A stretch of 64,000 nucleotides of DNA from Salisapilia sapeloensis (taxonomy: Eukaryota; Oomycota; Peronosporomycetes; Peronosporales; Salisapiliaceae), in assembly GCA_023334545.1 (NCBI GenBank), contig JAADVB010000083.1, positions 1 to 64,000 on the forward strand. The letters run 5' to 3'. The translations under genes were made by a program, and so were the position numbers. Of this stretch, positions 44,829 to 56,100 are shown piece by piece. Position 1 is the first letter of the stretch. Every line of letters starts with the position of its first letter. A model generated the notes under the pieces. That model had not been told where the DNA came from, ran no database searches, and saw only the letters and a list, made by a program, of their open reading frames with translations.

Positions 44829-46292
44829 TTACTTCTTTTGTTTGCGCTTCTCTCGTTTTCGCCGTTTGCGGTTCTCCTTCTGGCTTTCCGATAGATGTTT
44901 TCGCTTCTTACCACTAGTTGCCTCTTTCGACTGTCCTGTAGTAGAGGTAGAGGCACGTTCGAAGTACGCGACGAAAAATCCGTTCGTCAAATCTTCATGC
45001 CCATCCGCTCGCACGACCTTCGCAGCTTCTTCAGCTGACAGTCCTTCTACTTCCTTCCCACGTCTGGACCACGATTCTAAACAGGGCTGCAGCTTGAAAG
45101 GTCTAGTCATGTCCCGATTCGCTGCAGATGACAATGCAGCTGCCACCACTTCTTCGTCTTCTTTTGTGAAGATCGAACACGTCGAGTAGGCCACTCGTTC
45201 GACTTGAGGAAAGGAAAATGCTTTTAGTAACGCTTGTAGCTGAAATTGTGCCAATGCTTCCACTCGACTCTCGACTCCATCCGCTTCATACTCTTCCACC
45301 CCTTTCGACTTTGAACTGTCTGCACTTGCAATGTCAAGTAGATGGTCAAATCGGTTGGTCATGCCAGAGCCAGAGCAGGATGGGTCTAGTAGGATACTTC
45401 GAACGTTGGCATACTTTGCGTCATGTACATCGATCTCGAGGAAACTTTGCAGACAAGGCTCGACGCGACTCGTTGCACCCGCCTCCTCCATTCTCTGCTC
45501 TAGTAGATCTAGTCGCTTTGGGGAGCGATCGAATGCAAATACTTTTCTATCCTTATAACTTTCTCCTTTCTGAGCTAGTAGCATGGCTACGTGACTAGTT
45601 TTGTTGCCTGGAGCAGCACACGCATCGATCACATCGCCTGCATCATTCAAGTCCGACCTCTCTCCATGCAAAACGAATGCTGGGAAACAACTAGCCTTAT
45701 CTTGAAGTACTAGTTTACCTGTTTTCACAAGTGAATGGTCGTGCAAATCTGTACCAGGAGGTAGAACGATGAGGTCTTTGACATGCGCATCGTTTTCGAA
45801 CGGATAGTCCTGCTTGAATGCACTCAATTCGTCATCAGAAATCAACAAGGTGTTCACTCGGGCATATCGAGGAAGCTTAGCTCCACCTTGCAGCCCATGG
45901 CGATGAGTTTCCGGTAACAATTCTTCCGCTGTAGCGACTTTGGCCTTGATTTTCATCCGCACCAACGCTTCTCGGAGCGCATTAACATGCTTTGTCAGCT
46001 CCTTCTTCACGTATCCACCTCCTTGGATCTTTTTCTTCTGACCAAACAAGAGATCGTAGAGAGAGATGTACGTGATGGACTCCATAGGCTGTTTCTTCGT
46101 CAGTGATTGACAGGCTGGCACAGCTTCCAGCACTTGTGCTAGCAATGGCTTATAACGCAGCGTTTCGCATACAAGCTTTAAAGAGCTGCGTTTGTGAGCT
46201 ACGTCATCACTAAAGGCCAGGCTCTTGAGACCACCTTCCCGACGCTCTAGTTTCTGCAAAAGCCCTGCTGCTTCCCGATACAACTCACTCAT
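44829..46292 (-). CDS. NSUN5: NSUN5-type rRNA cytosine-5 methyltransferase
   Basis: A single exon of 487 residues. SAM-binding motif I is VIDACAAPGNKTSHVAMLL, motif IV is LLDPSCSGSGM with the release cysteine, and motif VI is VAYSTCSIFTKEDEEVV with the catalytic cysteine. The N-terminal part (SLYDLLFGQKKKIQGGGYVK, RYARVNTLL, VLQDKASCFPAFVL) matches the NSUN5/Rcm1 branch, which methylates a cytosine in domain IV of large-subunit rRNA. The C-terminal 40 residues are a Lys/Arg tail (KRKHLSESQKENRKRRKREK and more), suited to nucleolar location. Length is near the human protein (about 430-465 residues) plus this tail. The ATG at 46292 begins MSELYREAAGLLQKLE, as in homologues. Confidence 0.93.
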   Translation of the reverse strand: MSELYREAAGLLQKLERREGGLKSLAFSDDVAHKRSSLKLVCETLRYKPLLAQVLEAVPACQSLTKKQPMESITYISLYDLLFGQKKKIQGGGYVKKELTKHVNALREALVRMKIKAKVATAEELLPETHRHGLQGGAKLPRYARVNTLLISDDELSAFKQDYPFENDAHVKDLIVLPPGTDLHDHSLVKTGKLVLQDKASCFPAFVLHGERSDLNDAGDVIDACAAPGNKTSHVAMLLAQKGESYKDRKVFAFDRSPKRLDLLEQRMEEAGATSRVEPCLQSFLEIDVHDAKYANVRSILLDPSCSGSGMTNRFDHLLDIASADSSKSKGVEEYEADGVESRVEALAQFQLQALLKAFSFPQVERVAYSTCSIFTKEDEEVVAAALSSAANRDMTRPFKLQPCLESWSRRGKEVEGLSAEEAAKVVRADGHEDLTNGFFVAYFERASTSTTGQSKEATSGKKRKHLSESQKENRKRRKREKRKQKK

Positions 46293-46402
46293 CTCTTGGT
46301 GTCGAGTTTAGTTGTCTGAAAGCTGTGTGTAAGCCAATCAAATAACTTGAACATGATTTCCAGCCAATCAACGCGTGCTAGGCAAAGGCGGACAGCTAAA
46401 AT

Positions 46403-47569
46403 ATGGAAGCGGTCGCGCTGAATGAGGAGCTCCGGACGGCATTCGCGCCGTTGCTACAACCGATGCGAAATGCATCCATGGATAAATTATCAGTAAAGAC
46501 ATCGTCTCTTCGATCTAGAGGGCCAGCGAAAATGTCAGAGCAATATCAAGAGCACTGTGGCCTGATGCTACGGCGCTTAAATTCATACGAGTACACGTCC
46601 AAGGAAGCATTTTGCAGCGATATAAAGACACTGCAAGATCTTGATTATGGAGATGTTCAAAAGAAAGAGCTGATTGCAGTTCTCGGTCAAGTTTTGTCGA
46701 GTACAGAAAGCAAAATGTCGACCGAGTCAACATACTTTCGAGGTATCCAGAAGCTAGGAGATGATAGATATGCGCTCACGCTCCATCTAAATGCTACACC
46801 TCTTCAGATTGGTGTATATGAATCCCATGAAGCTGCTGTAAAGGTCTATGAAGAGTATTTGAGCGAGGTACAATCGACGCCGAATGGTCTGTCCAAGTTC
46901 ATTCAGCACAGCGAAGAGGTTGCGAGGACTCGTCAGCAGCAAGATCAGGATATTCTTGACGACGCGGACAATGCATGCTACCCGCAGCTTTCATCCAGTC
47001 GCATCCTTTCGGATTTTGTCGCGATCTCTGGCAAAGAGCATCTATTTCCTCTTCCGTCGGAACCAGTGGAGACGTCACTGCCGATGACCTTCGATCGTTC
47101 CGCCGGTTCCTCTGTTTCCTACTCTGACGACGGACGGAAGAAAAAGCGTAGCTCTAGTCGAAAATCAAAAGACCGTAAAGGCTTCCTCCGTCTGCGTCGC
47201 ATCATCCAACAGCGTCTATGCCCTCACCTTGTAGACCAAGAGGTCTGCGTCTTCACTCGTCCGAATGCTCCTCCCGACGCAAATGATAAGGCTGCTTGGA
47301 AACCGACAGGACGACTGCAAGACGGCCGAGTCTTTCACTACAAGACGAAGGAAATGATCACGTTCGCAGAGTTCGTCACTCGCGAGATGGAACGCACGAC
47401 GTCTGCTTGTCCTCACATCTTCCTTCTTTCGACTAAATCAAGCATCGACACCCACTTACACGAATGCGACGCCTTTGGAGCGTACGATCGAGAGCAACTC
47501 GCGACTAACTACAAAGACTATCTACAAGAATACATGAAGGCACCTCCATCCAAACGTTCGAAGCGTTAA
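46403..47569 (+). CDS. Putative AP2-like DNA-binding protein
   Basis: A single exon of 388 residues. Residues about 112-155 read STYFRGIQKLGDDRYALTLH followed by LQIGVYESHEAAVKVYEEYL. This has the spacing of an AP2/ERF domain: aromatic-RG start, alternating strands, a glycine-aromatic turn and a helix with AA...Y. The usual Trp residues are lacking, so the match is distant. After an acidic stretch, a Ser/Lys-rich basic patch (RKKKRSSSRKSKDRKG) could be a nuclear signal. The C-terminal third has scattered Cys and His without a recognisable spacing and ends in a basic PPSKRSKR. I infer a nuclear protein. It diverges from NSUN5 with 110 bp between starts. Confidence 0.6.
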   Translation: MEAVALNEELRTAFAPLLQPMRNASMDKLSVKTSSLRSRGPAKMSEQYQEHCGLMLRRLNSYEYTSKEAFCSDIKTLQDLDYGDVQKKELIAVLGQVLSSTESKMSTESTYFRGIQKLGDDRYALTLHLNATPLQIGVYESHEAAVKVYEEYLSEVQSTPNGLSKFIQHSEEVARTRQQQDQDILDDADNACYPQLSSSRILSDFVAISGKEHLFPLPSEPVETSLPMTFDRSAGSSVSYSDDGRKKKRSSSRKSKDRKGFLRLRRIIQQRLCPHLVDQEVCVFTRPNAPPDANDKAAWKPTGRLQDGRVFHYKTKEMITFAEFVTREMERTTSACPHIFLLSTKSSIDTHLHECDAFGAYDREQLATNYKDYLQEYMKAPPSKRSKR

Positions 47570-47645
47570 TATTACGAAAAGATAAAACATGCACGTAAGA
47601 AAAAATGAAATTGATTCCCCTTTAACATGATCCGTCTCCAGCTTT

Positions 47646-50600
47646 TCACGCAAATTTCTCGCCCGTGACAGGGTCTACATCTAGCTTTCCATTCGTGCAG
47701 TTGTAGTGCACGACCTTGCCATCGGGGTAAGCAGCAAAGACAATGTCGCCAATACGCTTCTTGCAAAAGGTGCACACGGTGTTCGGGTCAATCTCAACGT
47801 TCCGACTCAGTCGATCAACGCGTTGGCATTGCACCTGAAGATTGTATACGTTCGATAGACTCTTCTTCAGATGTGCCTCACGCACATTATGCGCACTGAA
47901 CGGCAAGAGCATGGTAAAGTACTCACTCAATTTGCTCACAGGAGTCGACGGTGGCAAAGCCTGCAGCACCTTGCGTCCATCCATCTCCTTGCCATATTTC
48001 GCGAGCAATTGATAAGCAAAATCTAGGAAAGAAGCTTTCTTCGACTCGTCTGTCGCGTGGAAGAGAAGTTTGACCAGCGCTAGCAGGGCTTCATTGTCGC
48101 CAGACGTCGCCTTCTCTCCCGAAGAAGACGTTCGAGCGCCGTACTTGGCAGCATACCCCTCGGCACCGCGAAGGTCATTTAATTCGTGCACCATCGTTTG
48201 CACTGCGTCAGTATGGAAACCTCCTCGACCACAGAGGATGACAAACTCATTGTACAAGTGCGTACCTTTTACTTTCTCAAACAACGGACCGACATCGTAT
48301 CGAGAGTCATTGTCACGAAGGAAACGGATGAGTCGCTTACGAGCGTCTCCAAGTCCTCCCGTCTCTTTACCAGGATTAGACTTGGATGGCGTCTCGCCAC
48401 TTTCCACGAGCTTGAGCACTTCATCCAAGTACTCCATCGCGAGTGTCGTGTGATGCGGGTCGACGGACGACACAGGCTCCGGCACTAGTTCCTCGTCGTT
48501 ACCTTCACCCTGCAGGAACGTACTATAGCTGTCATTTACAGCTGCAGGAGGAGCCGCATTCTCCTCTTTGACATTATCCCGATCGCTCTTAACTAACGTC
48601 TCAAGGTATCGCTGGACTATCGTCGGGTCATCCGAGTGCTGTCGTAAAAACGCAGCAACTGCATTCGGCTGCAACGGCGGCTTCCGATCTGTAAAGATGC
48701 GCAGAGCCTGCTTCGGCTGTGTAGCTTTGAGGATCCATTCGGCCTGTTCAAACACAAACTCTTCCATGGTCGCAGGAGCAGCGATAAGGACATCAATTGC
48801 TGCCTCCACTGCCGTGCGTGGGACGTTTGCTTGGCGGTATTCACCCGAATGCATCGCAGCATACACATCCATGGCATCCTGCACCAAACCTTGCATAAGC
48901 AAGAGCTGTCCGAGCTCATAGTACAAGCGGTTCTTCTTCAAAAGCTCCTTGCACTCTTCATAGTCGAGCGTCGGGTTCTCCAGATCACTCAAACTGTCCT
49001 CCACCAGCGCAATCAACTCTTTCTGACGCTTAAAGTCGACGTAGAGACGGAAGAGCGCCGTGTCGACAGCTTCGTTCCGACGCGCCTCGCGAGCGCTTGC
49101 GCCGCCTTGACCTGGAGTCGAAGAGTCTCTCGTGCGAGACGAAGTGCGATTACGAGATCGTTGCTCCTTATCCTTCATGTGCCGCCGGTGTTGCGTTAAG
49201 AACCTCATCAAGGCCTTTTTACTCGAATTGTACAACGCGTCTTCATCCAAGCGTGCAACTTCCGTCGACAAAGCTGTCGTCCGCGTAGTCAGGATTTCAT
49301 GAATGACAGAGCGAATATCTGGAGCAACACTTCCGCCACGAGGGAGCACCTCGGGTTTCAAGACGTTCGGTTCAAATGCAAATGAGTCGCATTGATAGTC
49401 TGGGAAGAACGCAATGAACTCATTCGGATCCATAGCAGACTTGTACATGTGATCGCCGGCGGAATCGAATTCAAGTCTACGTAAGAGCGCAACGGTAGCT
49501 TGTCTCTGGAAGCGCTTCATCTTGCTCCGCTGCTTTTCCGTCGGCATGCTCGTAATCGACTTGCGTACGATTGTCTGAGCTTCATCGATCTGACCAGCGT
49601 CTAGTAGCTCTGCGATCTGTTCGTCCATAGGTGTCTGTTCGACCTTGACTACAGAAGAGTTCTTAGCCGAGTCGCGAATACCTACGATGATCACGTCCTC
49701 GGTATCGCCAAAAGGACGAGGCTCCATGTTGTACTTCATGCCGTTGCCAAACATGCAGCAGGCACGTGGTAGTGGGATGTTTTGGACGAGCGACTGGTCC
49801 TGCATGCTGTGGATCTCGACGCCGACACGAGGGACGAGACCGACAACGTATGGCTGCGTGTACTCGACATTAGACGGAGACTGGGACCACGTGATCGAGT
49901 TCTTGTTTCGAGGTTCTCCCTTCAAGTCGACAAAGACTCCGACGCGATCCATGACGGAAATAAGCACATCTTCATTCGGCAAGAGCTTGACGGTCGGAAA
50001 CACTTGAGGGTTTTCGATACCAGCAGCGTTAATCGGTTTGCTTTCGCCGCTTTTATCATCAACCAAGTGATAGTCTTTTCGAAGACCAACGACAATCTTG
50101 TTCCGGTACCATCCCATAGCCTCTGGAATGTCCTGTATATTGAATTCACGCAAGTACTTGTACGATTTATCAGTCGCGTGATACTGATAGATCACAATCG
50201 CCTTACGCTTAAGCTGTGCGACGCCAACACGAAAGTGTGGGGGCCCTCGCTGGTTCAGACACATGAGACGAACTTTATGCATATTGACACGAGAGAAATC
50301 AAAGTCTAGCGGCTGTAGATCCGTCGCACTGTGCGCTGTGAGCTCGCCATCGGAAATCACGAGAAGAATACGCACGTGAGGAACGGCGAGTAGCTGCTCA
50401 ATGGCACAACCATGAGGGAATTTGTACGTAGCACCAGGAGTGCTTCCACCATGGCTCTTACGTGTATCGTACATCACGAGCCGACCATCGTTCGAGCCGA
50501 TGATCACACGTGACGAGTAGTGTGTGAGGCACTCGATCCTGCCGTTGAATTCGCTTACGAGCGTCGTGGTGCGGAAGGAGGCACGAGACACAGTGGACGG

Positions 50601-50675
50601 TCCTTCATATCCGCTGCTAGCGAGACTGTCTTTGCCGATGGAGCTGTCGTCACTGATACGGGAGTCCGTCGACAT
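47646..50675 (-). CDS. VPS39: VPS39/Vam6, HOPS complex subunit
   Basis: A single exon of 1,009 residues from the ATG at 50675. The N-terminal citron-homology beta-propeller starts at LVSEFNGRIECLTHYSSRVI and includes KIVVGLRKDYHLVD and GVFVDLKGEPRNK. Helical repeats follow, with a basic Arg/Ser loop (RSRNRTSSRTRDSSTPG) near residue 490. The C-terminus is diagnostic: CTFCKKRIGDIVFAAYPDGK followed by VVHYNC, the VPS39 zinc-binding end. VPS39 tethers membranes at the vacuole or late endosome with RAB7-type GTPases as part of HOPS. The frame is open further upstream, but MSTDSRISDD is the first ATG, in agreement with a normal length. Its 5' end lies 143 bp from the next gene on the plus strand. 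Confidence 0.9.
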   Translation of the reverse strand: MSTDSRISDDSSIGKDSLASSGYEGPSTVSRASFRTTTLVSEFNGRIECLTHYSSRVIIGSNDGRLVMYDTRKSHGGSTPGATYKFPHGCAIEQLLAVPHVRILLVISDGELTAHSATDLQPLDFDFSRVNMHKVRLMCLNQRGPPHFRVGVAQLKRKAIVIYQYHATDKSYKYLREFNIQDIPEAMGWYRNKIVVGLRKDYHLVDDKSGESKPINAAGIENPQVFPTVKLLPNEDVLISVMDRVGVFVDLKGEPRNKNSITWSQSPSNVEYTQPYVVGLVPRVGVEIHSMQDQSLVQNIPLPRACCMFGNGMKYNMEPRPFGDTEDVIIVGIRDSAKNSSVVKVEQTPMDEQIAELLDAGQIDEAQTIVRKSITSMPTEKQRSKMKRFQRQATVALLRRLEFDSAGDHMYKSAMDPNEFIAFFPDYQCDSFAFEPNVLKPEVLPRGGSVAPDIRSVIHEILTTRTTALSTEVARLDEDALYNSSKKALMRFLTQHRRHMKDKEQRSRNRTSSRTRDSSTPGQGGASAREARRNEAVDTALFRLYVDFKRQKELIALVEDSLSDLENPTLDYEECKELLKKNRLYYELGQLLLMQGLVQDAMDVYAAMHSGEYRQANVPRTAVEAAIDVLIAAPATMEEFVFEQAEWILKATQPKQALRIFTDRKPPLQPNAVAAFLRQHSDDPTIVQRYLETLVKSDRDNVKEENAAPPAAVNDSYSTFLQGEGNDEELVPEPVSSVDPHHTTLAMEYLDEVLKLVESGETPSKSNPGKETGGLGDARKRLIRFLRDNDSRYDVGPLFEKVKGTHLYNEFVILCGRGGFHTDAVQTMVHELNDLRGAEGYAAKYGARTSSSGEKATSGDNEALLALVKLLFHATDESKKASFLDFAYQLLAKYGKEMDGRKVLQALPPSTPVSKLSEYFTMLLPFSAHNVREAHLKKSLSNVYNLQVQCQRVDRLSRNVEIDPNTVCTFCKKRIGDIVFAAYPDGKVVHYNCTNGKLDVDPVTGEKFA

Positions 50676-50818
50676 GATCTCCCCTTTGTTCCGATTGCTA
50701 ATTAGGAATGACCCCCTGGGCGAGTATTGGTGGATAATGCAAATAGCGACACCAGATTGGATGAAAAGAAGATTGTTTTGTTGCAACAGACAAAAGACAC
50801 ATCCTAATCGAAGTGAAA

Positions 50819-52296
50819 ATGACGAGTACTCGAGAGCAGGAAGAAGCGCTCGATGCGTTCCTGCAGAGTTATATAACTGCGTCAGATACTGGTCTACCTT
50901 TCGGTATGTTTCCAAAGGATATGCATGGACGGAATGTCTCTAAATGATGGAGAAATTGTCCGTTTGGTAGATGAAAGCGTTGGACCGACCGCAGCACAGA
51001 CAGCGTCTTTGATGGATATGCTCGTAACGTCGTGCGAAGATGCAGCAGAAATGGTAGACAGTATGGATGTGAACGATGTGGCACAAGCGTTGAAAGTAGC
51101 TATCGGAGCGACACATGAAAGCGTCTCAGCGGTCAAACAGCAGATCACGGCAGTGGTGAATGAGCCGAACAAGATTAAAGCGCTGGCAGCAGAGCTACAG
51201 GCTTCCGATATTCCCTGGCAGAATTTGCTGGGTGAAGTATCGCATGGAGCAAATAGGTCAAATTTACTAGAAGACACGCAGTCAGAAAGTCGTCAAAACG
51301 ATGTCAGCGCTCAAATGACCCCTCACGATACTTCTGATCAGCTTGTCTTGTACACGCCAGAAGAAGAGAATGTACGTACTGCAATGGTAGTAGCAGGAAA
51401 GATGTGTTCTATCGTCGAAACTGCGCTATCCTCTGTGAGCGACAGTGAAGTAGAGTTGGCAGCTCACCTGTCGCTGGATTTAGCCCAGAGAGCACTCGAG
51501 GTATGTTTTCAGTCGTCAAGGATATGCTTCGTGTTTGTCTTAACCGTACATGCATGATTTTGGGTAGGCTGGGCAGTCTTTCTTCACGTCTTTAGGCGAT
51601 GAAAATCGACAACGCGCTCGGGACGAACGATCAGAGCGGATTACGGTTGAAGAAATGCCGGATGACAACGAACGAGCTCAAGATAAGGTTGCATGTGAAA
51701 GCAGGCAGAGGCGTAAGAAGAATACTCCGCAGCTGAAGGAGTGCCTAGATGCAGTCTACGAGTCGATACAGAAGAACGTTGCAGAGCACCCGTTCACTGC
51801 TGGCGCTCTTGCCATCCTCGGCTTTCCGTTCATCGGACTAGTGGTATAGAATGCCTGTAAAGCTCAGGTTATACACTTGTTCTAACTCAGATTCATCTCA
51901 GATTCCAATGGCAAGTGCTATCGGTGCTGCACTTCTTCTGGAGAAGCACTTCCCAGAACACTCAGCAATGACCATGGCCATGTGCGCCAATTTCCTCAAG
52001 GTACATCCTCTCTATCAGACAATGTGGTACACCTGAACCTTTCTATAACTCGGATGTTTTGCATGTAGATGATGAGACTGTGGCTGCTCGTAGTGAAAAT
52101 ATCCGCTCGACAAGCAGGTATCGTCGCGAAAGAGTCGTTCAAGTCATGGTACGAGTACGCATCCACGCACGGGTTCGTGTCCACAGGCGTGGAACTAGCA
52201 TCTACAGGCTACAGCATAGGTTGCATAGGTGTCTCAAAGCTATGCCAATCCACGCTAGATTATGCGACTGGTTCGTCGCATAGAGGAAGTGACTAG
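50819..52296 (+). CDS. Uncharacterised helical protein with membrane segments
   Basis: Five exons (50819-50903, 50971-51500, 51568-51843, 51902-52000, 52069-52296), introns 58-68 nt, give 405 residues. The first 200 residues are acidic amphipathic helices (SLMDMLVTSCEDAAEMVDSM, ALKVAIGATHESVSAVKQQI), then a charged linker with RRKK. Near residue 280, HPFTAGALAILGFPFIGLVV runs straight into IPMASAIGAALLLEKHFPEH, a hydrophobic hairpin-like pair; LWLLVVKISARQ and a Gly/Ser-rich helix (TGVELASTGYSIGCIGV) follow. Splicing is supported by phase at every junction. No domain is recognised. The hairpin suggests membrane insertion from the cytosolic side (inference). Confidence 0.62.
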
Positions 52297-52481
52297 ATAG
52301 GATTTTATATGGAAATGCTAATTCGTTGAACGCTACGTGTCTGACAAGTCTTTCCATGTGCTCATACATGGGAAGTGTCGAAAAGGATGATCCCTTCCAT
52401 GCTGGCGTTTCAACAGCGTGAAGAGCCTCCATGGTTAAACGTCAATCTTGTCTGACTGAAAGATAATAGAGGAGAAGGAAT

Positions 52482-52946
52482 ATGGGAGGCGAGATGTCAC
52501 GTATGAAAGAAGAATTGGAAGTGCTACGTTCAGAAACGACACTGAAGGAACTCAAGTACCAAAAGTCCATGGAACAGCTACAAAAGGAGAATCGGACACT
52601 TGAAAGCCAAGTTCGTCTTCTACAAGACATCGTACGTCTTGGTAGCGAGTGGGCGTAGCATTTGATTGCTCACGATATGAAACGTAGGCTGACAAAGCGC
52701 AAAAAGAAGCAGAAGAAGCTCGGAAGAGTGCAGCCGAGGAAGAAGCACGAGCGATGGCGCTCAAGTGGGAGCTCGTGCGTCGAGTGTCCAGTGGAGATTC
52801 CACTGTCCATCGATCAACAAGTGACGCAGAGAAAAAGTAAGAAGACTATGTACCCCAAGCAACGTTTTGTTGATATTTCTCTAGATAGGAGCATTTGGAA
52901 TAAACTCTTGATACATGATTTGGCTTGTATTGTACAAACTGCATGA
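52482..52946 (+). CDS. Small coiled-coil protein
   Basis: Three exons (52482-52631, 52688-52836, 52889-52946), introns 56 and 52 nt, give 118 residues. The first 85 residues are a continuous coiled coil (MKEELEVLRSETTLKELKYQ, KSMEQLQKENRTLESQVRLL, ADKAQKEAEEARKSAAEEEA). The end is KSIWNKLLIHDLACIVQTA. An alternative last intron (ending near 52951) would replace this tail by a longer one overlapping the dynein gene start; the 52-nt choice fits the local intron size. The true N-terminus may lie further upstream, since the frame before the ATG is open to an AATAG acceptor-like site. The family is unknown. Confidence 0.5.
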
Positions 52947-53124
52947 CAAGTAAAGCATCGGAGCTTCTTGTGGAGGCACCATGTGATGAAACTTCGATTG
53001 AAGAGTCGCATGTGACGGTTAACATGGAATTATGTAAGTTTCGTTATCGAGCGCACATTTCGAGTGACCCTTTGGAAAGCACCGATTTAAAACCTTTGAG
53101 CTCTAGTTCGTGCGTGGGTCTATT

Positions 53125-56100
53125 ATGGACGAGGGTACTCGCGCTTGGCTACGCCAGCTAATCCCTCGTGGCCTTGGCCTTGACCCAAAGTACTTTGACT
53201 ACGTCTGGACGGCGGCATCTAATGCTCTCGACTCTGCTGAAACCGAGGTGACATCACGCTCAACATACTTCACTTGCAGTGAGATATAACTAGATACTGG
53301 CATAGAATAACGACGACGCGAAATTAGCTCCAGGAGATGTGGTCAAGTCATTCTTCAAGGCAGATACTGAAGCTGGAACGACGCTCTTCTTTGTCAAGGG
53401 TGAAAGGGTCGTAGAAATAGAAGGTAAACCTTCCATCAGTTGGCTTCTATTCTCGAGAACTTTAAAATGCTTACGTCTAACACGTATGCTTTGATTGCAG
53501 AGGAAGTAGAGGAAGAAGTGGAAGAACCGAGCGCTGCCCAAAGCAATCAAGCTGACGACGAAGCAAAGACTGAAGACATCGCTCCTGCTACTGCAGAAAC
53601 CGATACTTCTGCACCAGCTGAAAAGCCACCAACGCCTCAAAGTGATGCTGTTCAAGACGACAACATCGTTTTAGAAACTGTGGAGGAACAGTCTCCTGCC
53701 AACACGACGACTAAAACCGTCAAGCGCGTGAAACGTGAGCTCCAGCCATGCTGCGACGTACACTTGAACGCATTGACTGGATCGAGTACATCTCTTCCCT
53801 ATGTGTTTCTCGTCAAACGACAAGCCGGAGCTGTCTCTGTTGTTGCTAGTGGTGACAGCAACCAGCCAAAGCTTCGTCATGAGAATCTCGAAATCGGGTC
53901 CTCCAACGTGGATCTTTTACCTGATCTCGAGGCAGTCGTTTCCAACGTTTACCTCCCGCTTATGGCTGCTCTCTTTCCTTACGATCGTCCACATGCAACA
54001 TCGAAGCATGATGGAGAGAGCGCAGGAGTGGAAGGAGATCAAGTTGCTAGTCATAAAGTGACGGATGCAGTTCGGAATGAGTTCCGGAGTAACTTGTCAA
54101 AGTTTGCATCACAAATATCGAACACGATTCAACAGATTCAAGGCGACATTCGACTTAGTGTACCAGACATTCAACTTGGTGTCCCAGAGGAGCACGCTGA
54201 TGACCATGACATCGTCAGTTTGCTAGAGCAGACTGTAGAAGAATGGTCCAAGAGTGTGGCAAGTGTGGTGGAACATGAATCAAAGAAGACACCTAAACGT
54301 AAGGGCCCTCTAGCTGAGGTCGAGTTCTGGCGCGAAAGGAATGCTACGTTGAGTACGATCTATGAGCAAGTAAATATGCCGAACGTGCAAAAGATGCTTC
54401 GACTGCTCGAAGTTGTCGAAGCAAGCATCTTGCACACGTTCCGCTATCACTTTATAGAGCTAAGCAAGTTGTACATCGAAGCGAAGGACAATGTAAAGTT
54501 TCTTACGACGCTCGAGCGTCATTTTAAAACACTTGCGACAGGGACATTCGCGACCATCGGCGATACGCTACCATCTATGATGAATGCCATTCGAATGGTC
54601 TGGATCATCTCTCGGCATTACAATACAGACGAGCGGATGATACCTCTAATGGAGCGTATTGCGTCTGAGATTGCAGATAAAGTCGCTGCAGAAATCAATG
54701 TCCAGAGCGTGTTGCGACAGACACCAGAAGCCGCTCTGCATGCGATCGAAGAGGCTAAAACGGTGCTCGAGCTATGGTACTCGACGTATATGAAAGTTCG
54801 TGAGCGTATTGAAGCGAGTGGAACGGATCACCGCTGGGAATTTGATCGTAAACGCCTTTTCGAACAGACCAACTACATGGCACGCGTTTGTCAAAATCTG
54901 CATGAAGTTGCTACTGTACTCGACCAGTTCCAAAAGTTCCTCGGGCCAGAACTAAAGGCCGTGACGGGTGATGCCCAAGGCATTGACGACGTACTCGCAC
55001 GCGTGAATGCTCTCATCGCTCCGTTTGAAGCAGTGCCATTTCGTATTTTTGATCGGAGCTATAAAGCAAGTTGGGAGGCAGTTATGGCGCAATTCCGTGA
55101 GAAAGTGGAGGAGATTGAAGCGATGACACGTCGGTTTATAGATACTTCGTTCCAGAAACTTCGCTCTGCAGAAGGTGCCTTTGATCTTCTGCAGAACTTC
55201 CAAACGATCCAGTCTCGAGAATCGATTAATAAACAAATGATGGACAAATACGAGGACATTCTGACGCAGTACACAAGAGAGCTGGAGCGTCTGGAGGAAA
55301 TGTTTCATAGCAACAAGCATGATCCTCCTGTGTATCGGAATTATCCACCCGTGGCAGGTGCCATCAGCTGGGCAAAGGCACTCTATCTGCGTGCAAAGAA
55401 GCCTATCATTCGTTTCAAGTCCATGAGCGAGTTGCTGCAGAGTCCACACGGAGAAGAAGTAAAGGAAAAGTACTTGGTTTTTGCTCGAGCAGTGGATACG
55501 TACGTCAAGCAGCTGCATCAAGAGTGGATTGAAAAGATACCGAATCTCACGAGCGAGTGTCTTAAACAGTCGATCCTAGGACCTAGTCTTGTCGAATCTG
55601 GGAAATCCGAGACGGGTGCAACGATGTACAAACTACCACCTCCTCCCTTCTTTGCAAATTTCGCACCAGAGCTGTCGATGGTCATTAAAGAAGCCAAGTA
55701 TCTAGATCGCATGGGCTTTGAGATCCCGGAAGAAGCGTTGAACGTGACGTTACAAGAGGACAAGTATCATGAATACGTACAAGAGCTCACACGCATGTTA
55801 AGTCAGTACGATTCGTTATTATCAGCTCTATCTCCTGTCGAAACCCACTTGCTACAGTCACAGCTAAAGGATTTGGGTGACGTCTTGCGTGTTGGCTTCT
55901 CGCCACTTAACTGGAACTCTCAACGCGTGTTGAGCTTTATTGAAAATTGCAACAAAGCTTTAAATCAATTTTCGAACCTTGTGAGTCAAATTCACAAGAG
56001 CAGCAAGATGATTGACGAAGTCGTCAGCGGGATTGAAAATGCACTTTTGATTAAAATAGATGATTTTGAAGCGGGCGTCGTCACGGAAGTGAGTGAGTTC

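Noticed and set aside
52943-53161. Open frame starting at ATG 52943 as first dynein exon
   Set aside because: Its frame cannot be joined to the dynein frame with any GT/AG pair tested, and an in-frame TAG directly precedes the dynein ATG at 53125.
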